From assembly GCA_029266795.1 (NCBI GenBank), contig JAQSWE010000047.1:1-11731 (forward strand): 11,731 bases of DNA. Reading direction: 5' to 3'. Shown one piece after another: positions 1 to 7,618 of the stretch. The translations under genes and the position numbers were made by a program. Origin of the DNA: Alphaproteobacteria bacterium (lineage in GTDB: Bacteria; Pseudomonadota; Alphaproteobacteria; Micavibrionales; UBA2020). How positions within the stretch are numbered: position 1 is the first letter of the stretch; every line of letters begins with the position of its first letter. The notes under the pieces were generated by a model. That model was not told the DNA's origin, ran no database searches, and saw only the letters and a program-made list of their open reading frames with translations.

Positions 1-410
1 CCGGTCACGAGGATCTGGGTTTCGGTCGACTGGTCGACGAATTCGGGAGCTTTGCGGTGAATGGGGAAGTGCAGCTTCGCGTTCACGGGGCCGCGCTCGT
101 CGATCGGCTCGCCGATGACGTTGATGATGCGGCCGAGCGTCTCTGGCCCGACGGGGACGGAGATGGGCGCGCCGGTGTCGGTCACGGCCTGACCGCGGAC
201 GAGGCCTTCAGTCGCGTCCATCGCGATGGTGCGCACGGTGTTTTCGCCAAGGTGCTGGGCGACTTCAAGAACGAGCGTCTTGCCGTCGTTGTCGAGGGTC
301 AGCGCGCCCATGATGGGGGGCAGCGCGCCGTCAAACTGGACGTCGACCACGGCGCCGAGAACCTGCGTGACGCGGCCGGTGCCTTTGTTGTTCGTTGCGA
401 TTTTTACCAT
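1..410 (-). CDS. atpD: F1 ATP synthase subunit beta, N-terminal part (cut by window edge)
   Basis: This is the catalytic beta subunit of the F1 motor, which makes or hydrolyses ATP on the cytoplasmic side of the inner membrane. Only the first 136 codons are present; the reading frame stays open to the left edge. The translation begins MVKIATNNKGTGRV and continues with typical beta-barrel-domain sequence: QVLGAVVDVQF near residues 16-26, VRTIAMDATEGLVRG in the middle and PVGPETLGRIINVIGEPID before the edge. The Walker A loop (expected near residue 150) lies outside the window, so catalysis cannot be checked. The start is supported by an AAGGAG ribosome binding site at 418-423, 7 bases upstream. 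It follows atpG by 20 bases, the usual alphaproteobacterial order. The identification is very secure. Confidence 0.97.
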   Translation of the reverse strand, partial: MVKIATNNKGTGRVTQVLGAVVDVQFDGALPPIMGALTLDNDGKTLVLEVAQHLGENTVRTIAMDATEGLVRGQAVTDTGAPISVPVGPETLGRIINVIGEPIDERGPVNAKLHFPIHRKAPEFVDQSTETQILVT

Positions 411-430
411 GATAATTCTCCTTATACCTT

Positions 431-1318
431 TTAAACGGCTTCAGCGCCGGAAATGATCTCGATGAGTTCTTTGGTGATGTAGGCCTGGCGCGCGCGGTTG
501 TAGCGCAGCGTCAGCTTGGCGATCATGTCGCCCGCGTTGCGCGTCGCGTTGTCCATCGCCTGCATGCGTGCAGCCTGTTCGCCCGCTGCGGAATCCAGCA
601 GCGTCTTGAAGATCTGGATCGACAGGTTGCGCGGCAGCAGCGTCGCAAGGAGTTCTTCCTCGTCCGGCTCGAATTCATAGATGGCCCTCAACCCGCCCTT
701 CTCTTCCGTCTTCGCCGCGGCGTCGAGCGGCAGCGGGATGATCTGCTGCACGGTCGGGTCCTGGCGGACGACAGAGCGGAACTGGTTGTAGATGACTTCG
801 CAGACATCGAATTCGCCGCGCAGGCCGAGGTCGAGAATGAGGTCGGTGATCTGGCGGGTTTCGGCGAAGGCAAGGCGTTTGCGGCCGATGCCTTCGAAGC
901 TGTGCAGGATTTTTTCGACGTGGTCGCGCTTCAGCGATTCACGGCCCTTGCGGCCCACGGTCACGATCTTGACGTTCTTTCCTTCCGACACCAGCTGGCG
1001 GATGCGCTGGCGCGCGAGGCGCGTGACGAATGCGTTGAAGCCGCCCGCAAGACCGCGGTCAGAGGTCACGACGACAACCAGATAGTTCTGGTCGCGGCCG
1101 GTGCCGCCCAGCAGGAACGGGCTCTGGGAATTGATCGTCACGTTGGAGACAAGGCGCGACAGCATTTCGGCCATCTTCTTCGCGTAAGGGCGGCTCGCCT
1201 CCGCCTGCAGCTGGGCGCGGCGCAGTTTCGAGGCCGCGACCATTTTCATGGCCGACGTGATCTTGCGCGTGGATTTCACGCTCGCGATCCTGGTCCTGAA
1301 GTCCTTTAAGCTCGGCAT
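431..1318 (-). CDS. atpG: F1 ATP synthase subunit gamma
   Basis: This is the central rotor shaft of F1, coupling rotation of the membrane ring to the alpha/beta hexamer. The protein is 295 residues, normal for the family. The N-terminal helix (LKDFRTRIASVKSTRKIT, then AMKMVAASKLRRAQ) and the C-terminal helix (MDNATRNAGDMI to the end) form the coiled-coil shaft. The gamma signature ITKELIEIISGAEA closes the protein. A charged stretch near residues 204-222 (AAKTEEKGG, FEPDEEELL) lies in the peripheral domain. The gene starts 17 bases after atpA, with an AAAAGG-type ribosome binding site about 10 bases before the ATG. It is co-transcribed with the other F1 genes. Confidence 0.98.
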   Translation of the reverse strand: MPSLKDFRTRIASVKSTRKITSAMKMVAASKLRRAQLQAEASRPYAKKMAEMLSRLVSNVTINSQSPFLLGGTGRDQNYLVVVVTSDRGLAGGFNAFVTRLARQRIRQLVSEGKNVKIVTVGRKGRESLKRDHVEKILHSFEGIGRKRLAFAETRQITDLILDLGLRGEFDVCEVIYNQFRSVVRQDPTVQQIIPLPLDAAAKTEEKGGLRAIYEFEPDEEELLATLLPRNLSIQIFKTLLDSAAGEQAARMQAMDNATRNAGDMIAKLTLRYNRARQAYITKELIEIISGAEAV

Positions 1319-1335
1319 CGGTTAAACCTTTTCCG

Positions 1336-2883
<1,548 letters not shown>

Positions 2884-2886
2884 GGC

Positions 2887-3480
2887 TTATGCAACCTCTT
2901 TCATTTTGGCTTGATCAGAAGATTCGTTGTTGGATTTGAGCGCACGATGCAGGCGCTCCAGCTTGGTCTTGACGGAAGAGTCGATGAGGCGGGAGCCGAC
3001 CTTGACGATCAGCCCGCCCATGATGGCAGGATCGACATGCAGGTTGACCTGCACGGTCTTGCCGAGAACTTTTTTGAGGTTCGACGCAATCGCATCGATC
3101 TGCGCTTGATCCAGCGCCTGCGCTGCGGTGACCTCCGCCGTCACTTCGCCGCGCTGTTCCGCGATCAGTTCCTGCGCGGCGGCGACAATCGCGCCCAGGT
3201 CCGGCAGGCGGCGGTTTTGCGCAACGACGCCGAGCAGCTTTTCCGAGAGCTTCGACAGCTTCAGATGCGCCGACAAAGCCGACAGCGCCTTTACCTGATC
3301 GTCGCGGCGCAGCGTGGTAGTGTTGATGAAGCGGTCGATATCGCCGCCCGATGCCAGAAGGCTTTCGATGGTGGAAAGGTCGCCGGCGATCACGTCGATT
3401 TGCGACTGTTCGGATGCCAGTTCAAAAAACGCGGTGGCGTAGCGTCGTGCAATCGCCTGATTTCCCGTTTTGCCTGCCAA
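2887..3480 (-). CDS. atpH: F1 ATP synthase subunit delta (TTG start)
   Basis: This is the delta (OSCP-like) subunit, which joins the top of the F1 hexamer to the peripheral stalk. The protein is 197 residues. It shows the family layout: an N-terminal helical domain (ARRYATAFFELASEQSQ, residues 11-27, the usual RYA.AL.E motif) and a C-terminal domain with TAEVTAAQALDQAQ and VNLHVDPAIMGGLIVKVGSRLIDSSVKTKLERL. The start is TTG at 3480-3478: there is no ATG at this end, and GAGGGGG (3489-3495 on this strand) sits 8 bases upstream. It is the first gene of the F1 operon. No F0 genes precede it, as in most alphaproteobacteria, where F0 subunits are encoded elsewhere. Confidence 0.96.
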   Translation of the reverse strand: MAGKTGNQAIARRYATAFFELASEQSQIDVIAGDLSTIESLLASGGDIDRFINTTTLRRDDQVKALSALSAHLKLSKLSEKLLGVVAQNRRLPDLGAIVAAAQELIAEQRGEVTAEVTAAQALDQAQIDAIASNLKKVLGKTVQVNLHVDPAIMGGLIVKVGSRLIDSSVKTKLERLHRALKSNNESSDQAKMKEVA

Positions 3481-3488
3481 GTGAAGCG

Positions 3489-3495
3489 CCCCCTC
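3489..3495 (-). promoter_or_regulatory. Ribosome binding site fixing the atpH TTG start
   Basis: The minus strand reads GAGGGGG here, 8 bases before the TTG. Upstream codons in the same frame contain no ATG, GTG or TTG before an in-frame TAA, so this site and the TTG together decide the start. Confidence 0.6.
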
Positions 3496-3502
3496 TGTCT
3501 TT

Positions 3503-3508
3503 ATAATA
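3503..3508 (-). promoter_or_regulatory. Candidate -10 box for the atp operon
   Basis: The minus strand carries TATTAT about 22 bases before the atpH start, which would give a leader of about 16 bases containing the ribosome binding site. No good -35 hexamer is found 16-18 bases upstream. A second possible -10 (TATAAT on the minus strand, 3614-3619) overlaps the end of the SCO gene and also lacks a -35. The operon may use a promoter type not visible by eye. Confidence 0.25.
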
Positions 3509-3628
3509 CACGGCTCTTATGCACCGCGAATTCGAGGCGTTTTTAGCATGGGTGTGATTTTAGATGCAAACTGAATCCTGCGGATTGTCAGGCTTTCGCG
3601 CAGGTTTGCCTGTATTATAGAAAATAAC

Positions 3629-4519
3629 TCAGGGCGTGGCGGGTTTCTTCTGCGCTGTACCCAGCAAATACGGCTGTATTTTCCCGAATGCACGGTCGGT
3701 GCTGAGCTCGAGGCGGATGATTTCCTCCAGCTTGTTTTCCGGCGACATGAAGTACACGAGCGCCGAATGGTTGACGACGTAGTCGTCCTCCTTGCCGGTT
3801 TTGCCGGGCAGCATCTCGACCTCGACGCGGTAGGATTCTTCGGCTTTTTTCACCTGCTCTTCCGTGCCGGTCAGCAGCACGAAGGACGGGCCGAGTTTTC
3901 CGGCATAGGCTTTCAGCACCTCCTGCGTGTCGCGCTTCGGATCGACGGTGATGAAGACCGGCTGCACGCGATCGGCCAGCGCGCCGAGGCGCTCGACGAT
4001 CTTGTCCATTTTCTGCAGCGTCACGGGGCAGATATCGGGGCATTTGCTGTAGCCGAAATAAACCAGCAGATATTTGCCGGGCCATGATTTTTCCGTCACG
4101 GCATTGCCGTCCTGATCCTTCAGCTCGAAGGTGCCGGGCACATACATGCCGATGCTGGGCTGCGAATGCGCGCGCAGGAAAGCCTGCTTTTCCAGCAGCT
4201 GCGGCGATACGCCTTCATTCGCCTGCGTCAGCAAGGTCTGCTCGATTTCGCTTAACGGCTGCGCCTTGGGATCGTCTTCGGTTTTCGGCGCAGGCGCGGG
4301 CGGATCATCGGATACGGCGGAGGGATCTTCGGTGCCGGGACTGGTGCCGGGCTTCACGAGTGTCAGGCGGCCATTCGCGCCCACGACGTCGAAGGCCGGC
4401 ACGGGCTGGCCAATTACGGTCGGCTGCGGCGCGTTGCGGTTGTTGCCGATATAGGCCGCGAGCGCCCCCAGCACGAAGCCAATCACCGCCAGCACCATGA
4501 AACGCAGAAATTTTCCCAT
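3629..4519 (-). CDS. SCO1/SenC/PrrC-family copper chaperone, membrane anchored
   Basis: SCO proteins deliver copper or reduce disulfides during assembly of the CuA centre of cytochrome oxidase, in the periplasm. The N-terminus carries one membrane segment (FLRFMVLAVIGFVLGALAAYIG). The thioredoxin-like domain starts near residue 125 and has the copper-binding CPDIC motif (Cys160 and Cys164 from the chosen start) and the ligand histidine in VVNHSALVYF (His251), plus VFITVDPKRDT. At 296 residues it is longer than the usual 200 or so because of a segment of about 95 residues between anchor and domain, partly acidic and proline-rich (residues about 58-90). An ATG 9 bases upstream (4528) is in frame, but AAAGG abuts it directly and is correctly spaced for the chosen ATG. 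No oxidase genes lie beside it here. Confidence 0.92.
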   Translation of the reverse strand: MGKFLRFMVLAVIGFVLGALAAYIGNNRNAPQPTVIGQPVPAFDVVGANGRLTLVKPGTSPGTEDPSAVSDDPPAPAPKTEDDPKAQPLSEIEQTLLTQANEGVSPQLLEKQAFLRAHSQPSIGMYVPGTFELKDQDGNAVTEKSWPGKYLLVYFGYSKCPDICPVTLQKMDKIVERLGALADRVQPVFITVDPKRDTQEVLKAYAGKLGPSFVLLTGTEEQVKKAEESYRVEVEMLPGKTGKEDDYVVNHSALVYFMSPENKLEEIIRLELSTDRAFGKIQPYLLGTAQKKPATP

Positions 4520-4542
4520 GAAACGCATCCTTTGCTGGGATG

Positions 4543-4548
4543 ATTATA
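4543..4548 (-). promoter_or_regulatory. Candidate -10 box for the SCO gene
   Basis: A perfect TATAAT lies on the minus strand 23 bases before the chosen ATG. The -35 region is weak; TTGATT sits 19 bases upstream, which is long. The 147-base gap between the SCO gene and the plus-strand gene at 4676 must hold promoters for both directions. Confidence 0.35.
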
Positions 4549-4644
4549 TATGAAGCCGTCCAGCCGCAATCAAGGAATTTTCGGATATAGGCGATTGATA
4601 TGCTTGAATTTTCCGGCGTTTACCTAATTTTCAGAATATCTCCC

Positions 4645-4650
4645 TATAAT
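4645..4650 (+). promoter_or_regulatory. Candidate -10 box for the first small paralog gene
   Basis: A perfect TATAAT is placed 25 bases before the ATG at 4676, with GGAG at 4663-4666 as ribosome binding site. No convincing -35 is present at 16-18 bases. Confidence 0.4.
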
Positions 4651-4675
4651 AGGCGCAGAAGCGGAGAATACCGGC

Positions 4676-5095
4676 ATGCTGGAAAACCTCAAAAAACTGA
4701 CCGACCTGACGGGCCAATTTTTTGCCCGCCGCACCACTGCCGAAAGCACCAAGCCGTCGCATTACCGCATGATCAGCGTCGGCGAAGGGCTGGAGGGCGA
4801 CGGCAAATGGGAAGTGTCATTTTTCCTGACCGGTTCTTTCACCAACCCGATGTCGATGTCGCCGGTCAGCCCGACGAAGCTTGAAACCATTCTGCGCAAT
4901 CACCTGCCACCCGAACATATGCCCGAGATCGAGCATGAAAAAACCCGCTATACATTGCTGACCGCGCCCGAACGCGCGAAAGACCTCGCCTCCGAAATCG
5001 TGCATATTTTCCAGCAGGAAGGCATCAAGCCGATGGATGGCGACTATCAACGATACTCGCCCAAAGCACCTGCACAACGCGCGGCAACTCCCTGA
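4676..5095 (+). CDS. Hypothetical protein, first member of a tandem paralog pair
   Basis: I do not recognise this 139-residue protein. It has no membrane segment or signal peptide, so it is probably cytoplasmic. Visible layout: a basic, helical N-terminus (MLENLKKLTDLTGQFFARR), a core beta-like stretch GKWEVSFFLTG (residues 43-53), a loop with SPVSPTKLETILR (62-74), a second alpha/beta part with ERAKDLASEIVHIFQQEGI (99-117) and an Ala/Pro-rich tail (SPKAPAQRAATP). The same pattern, GKWEV.FF..GS, SP.(T/S)P..L...L, then ERA..LA.E.V.IF...G, occurs in the next gene. The two are therefore paralogs, probably of one domain. The start is supported by GGAG 9 bases upstream and a TATAAT box. Base composition resembles the neighbouring housekeeping genes. 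Confidence 0.8.
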   Translation: MLENLKKLTDLTGQFFARRTTAESTKPSHYRMISVGEGLEGDGKWEVSFFLTGSFTNPMSMSPVSPTKLETILRNHLPPEHMPEIEHEKTRYTLLTAPERAKDLASEIVHIFQQEGIKPMDGDYQRYSPKAPAQRAATP

Positions 5096-5128
5096 TTTGA
5101 ATCGCAATAAAGTTACCCACAAGCCCCC

Positions 5129-5157
5129 TTGCGACTCAGTTTAGTGCAGCGCATACT
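5129..5157 (+). promoter_or_regulatory. Candidate promoter for the second paralog gene
   Basis: TTGCGA at 5129-5134 and CATACT at 5152-5157 are separated by 17 bases. Each matches 4 of 6 consensus positions. The leader to the ATG at 5196 would be about 32 bases. The 100-base gap between the two paralogs shows no terminator hairpin, so read-through from the first gene is equally possible. Confidence 0.3.
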
Positions 5158-5195
5158 CCCCTCACATTTTCATAGTTTGTTGCGGAGTGATTGCC

Positions 5196-5642
5196 ATGGG
5201 TACGGACAAGGCAAAGCAGGGCAAATTGAAATCGCAGTTCGACCAAGCGGTTGCAGGCACGGCTTACTACAGCATTTTTTCAATCGAACAGGCACCCGAT
5301 GATACAGCGCCCGGCAAATGGGAAGTGCTGTTCTTCGTCTCGGGTTCCAAAGACGATGCGAATGCGCAATCGCCGCTCACCCCCGCCGAGCTGCATAAAC
5401 TGCTGAACAGCTATTACGCCCGCCACGGCAAGGACAAGCCGGAATTCGAAGGCGAGCTGTCGAAAAACCTCCACCTCGGCCGCGTTGACACCAAAGAACG
5501 CGCAACCGCACTGGCCGCCGAACTCGTTTTCATTTTCGAAGACGCCGGTTTCAGCGCGATGAAAGAACAGTTGGAAAAATTCCAGCCCATGTCGCCGGAT
5601 AATTCGCGGCCAAAGCCCCGCCTGCGCCCGCGCAAGCCCTAA
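5196..5642 (+). CDS. Hypothetical protein, second member of the tandem paralog pair
   Basis: This 148-residue protein is of unknown function. It aligns with the upstream gene product over most of its length: GKWEVLFFVSGS (40-51), QSPLTPAELHKLL (58-70) and ERATALAAELVFIFEDAGF (101-119) correspond to matching blocks there. The end differs: after KFQPMSP (128-134) the tail is very basic (RPKPRLRPRKP). In the next reading frame the same DNA would encode FAAKAPPAPAQAL, a tail more like that of the first paralog, which hints at an old frameshift. The ATG at 5196 is chosen because GGAG (5184-5187) lies 8 bases upstream; a GTG at 5187 in the same frame overlaps that site. No membrane segment or signal peptide is seen. 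Confidence 0.78.
   Translation: MGTDKAKQGKLKSQFDQAVAGTAYYSIFSIEQAPDDTAPGKWEVLFFVSGSKDDANAQSPLTPAELHKLLNSYYARHGKDKPEFEGELSKNLHLGRVDTKERATALAAELVFIFEDAGFSAMKEQLEKFQPMSPDNSRPKPRLRPRKP
5556..5642 (+). repeat. Imperfect direct repeat, copy A (3' end of second paralog gene)
   Basis: This segment recurs at 6290-6380. My hand alignment gives about 76 identical positions out of 87, plus one 4-base gap. Copy A is the intact coding end, including the TAA stop. Confidence 0.8.
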
Positions 5643-5709
5643 GCGGCGCACACTACTGCTCAAGCACCCGCAACAGCACCAACTGCTGCGCTCACCGCTT
5701 GGCCGCAGA

Positions 5710-6000
5710 TTACTTGGGTGTGGTGGGGCTGTGACCTGTCGGCGGTTTTTGTCCGTTCATGAGTACCCGGCTTGCCTCGCGTACCGCCAATGCCGGCATT
5801 TTCGCAAAGCCTGCTGCCATGGAGAGAAGGTAAAGTTGCGTGCCGCGATAAGCGAAGGTTAGCGGATTACGGTTTTCGTCATATTTATCCGCGATCACGT
5901 TTCCGAGGTTTTCAGACTTGATGTCGACGCGATCAATAAATTGACTGCTGGAATCAAAAGCTCTCTGTAGAAATCCCTTAGGGGGCATATTGTAAGACAT
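5710..6000 (-). CDS. Hypothetical protein, orphan
   Basis: I do not recognise this 96-residue product. It begins MSYNMPPKGFLQRAFDSSS, has a mildly hydrophobic stretch near residues 53-71 (TQLYLLSMAAGFAKMPALA) too weak to call a membrane segment, and ends in a Pro/Thr-rich tail (KPPTGHSPTTPK). An AGG about 7 bases before the ATG could serve as ribosome binding site. It converges with the second paralog gene, 67 bases apart, and sits inside the segment bounded by the two copies of the 87-base repeat, so it may have arrived with that segment. The reading frame, start site and amino acid composition look like a gene, but there is no independent proof. Confidence 0.5.
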   Translation of the reverse strand: MSYNMPPKGFLQRAFDSSSQFIDRVDIKSENLGNVIADKYDENRNPLTFAYRGTQLYLLSMAAGFAKMPALAVREASRVLMNGQKPPTGHSPTTPK

Positions 6001-6112
6001 GAAACAACCTGTTCGTTATTGAACGATAGCTGTTTTAGCAAAGAGAGATACAAGAGCGAGAAACAGGTAGACAGAAAACCACACTTGCATAGTTATGCCT
6101 TTGCCTTGGAAG

Positions 6113-6130
6113 TAGGTTAGCAAAAACCTG
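6113..6130. other. Small hairpin in the AT-rich gap
   Basis: AGGTT (6114-6118) and AACCT (6125-6129) can pair around a 6-base loop. A second dyad, ACCCTC at 6190-6195 with GAGGGT at 6213-6218, lies nearby with a 17-base loop. Neither is followed by a T-run, so neither is called a terminator. Apart from these and the remnant described separately, the 558 bases between 6001 and 6558 hold no gene that I can support. Confidence 0.2.
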
Positions 6131-6214
6131 CATATATGTCTAATGATAAACAAATTTCTCATTAAAATCAATGATGAACCCAGGGATTAACCCTCTCGCA
6201 TAAGGAGAAAGTGA

Positions 6215-6421
6215 GGGTATTTCGGGGCGGCAGATCAATTCAGTAGCAAAGCATTCAACGCAGGTGCTGCATTTGCACCAACGGTTGGGGCGATAAAAGA
6301 AGAGCTGAAAAAATTCCAGCCCATGTCTCTCGCCGGATACTTCGCGGCCAAAGCCCCGCCGCCGCTTCCGCAAGCCGTAAAGCACGCGAACCTATTCTCC
6401 TCTGAATATATCCACTTTTGA
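6215..6421 (+). pseudogene. Remnant of a third copy of the paralog family (3' end only)
   Basis: The frame from 6215 to the TGA at 6419-6421 has no usable start codon at its head. Its middle reads AIKEELKKFQPMS, matching AMKEQLEKFQPMS at the end of the second paralog. Nucleotide similarity to that gene covers 6290-6380 and then stops. A 4-base TCTC insertion just after ATGTC shifts the frame relative to the second paralog, so its tail reads GYFAAKAPPPLPQAVK instead of the basic tail. The N-terminal two thirds of the family are absent. It is best read as a decayed partial duplicate; a short expressed fragment is unlikely. Confidence 0.65.
6290..6380 (+). repeat. Imperfect direct repeat, copy B
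   Basis: This is the partner of 5556-5642 in the same orientation. It differs by about 11 substitutions and an extra TCTC after position 6327 or so. The two copies bracket about 650 bases containing the orphan minus-strand gene. Confidence 0.8.
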
Positions 6422-6442
6422 CGAAGCGCAGGCTAAAATCCT

Positions 6443-6458
6443 TCTCTCGTATGAGAGA
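6443..6458. repeat. Short inverted repeat TCTCTC-GTAT-GAGAGA
   Basis: A perfect 6-base stem with a 4-base loop lies 100 bases upstream of the DUF2971 start. It has no T-run, so a terminator role is not supported. It shares the CT/AG dinucleotide character of the long tract at 7521. Confidence 0.35.
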
Positions 6459-6508
6459 GATTAGTGTCTCAGTACTTTGGTTGAAGGAAACAATTTACTC
6501 TGCTCACT

Positions 6509-6538
6509 TTGATCTGATTGAATGCCGTATGTTGTAAA
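6509..6538 (+). promoter_or_regulatory. Candidate promoter for the DUF2971 gene
   Basis: TTGATC at 6509-6514 and TGTAAA at 6533-6538 are 18 bases apart, each a 4 of 6 match. The following AAAGG (6546-6550) is the ribosome binding site for the ATG at 6559. This is a weak match in AT-rich DNA. Confidence 0.3.
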
Positions 6539-6558
6539 AATTGTTAAAGGAAAATCAA

Positions 6559-7560
<1,002 letters not shown>

Positions 7561-7618
7561 CAGGGTCAAATCAAGTGACGCCGCAACCAGTTAGTATCAA
7601 ACTTCTATGAAGAATGGT

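Noticed and set aside
3573..3612. Short dyads (AATCC-TGC-GGATT and CAGG-TTTG-CCTG) after the SCO gene, considered as a terminator
   Set aside because: The stems are only 4-5 base pairs and no T-run follows on the minus strand.
3502..3619. Inverted repeat of the 9-mer TGTATTATA with arms at 3502-3510 and 3611-3619
   Set aside because: The arms are 100 bases apart, AT-rich and short. They overlap -10-like sequences, and chance is a sufficient explanation.
6140..6385. An 81-codon minus-strand frame over the paralog remnant
   Set aside because: Its similarity to a minus-strand frame at 5280-5663 only reflects the direct repeat read backwards; the coding direction of the family is plus.
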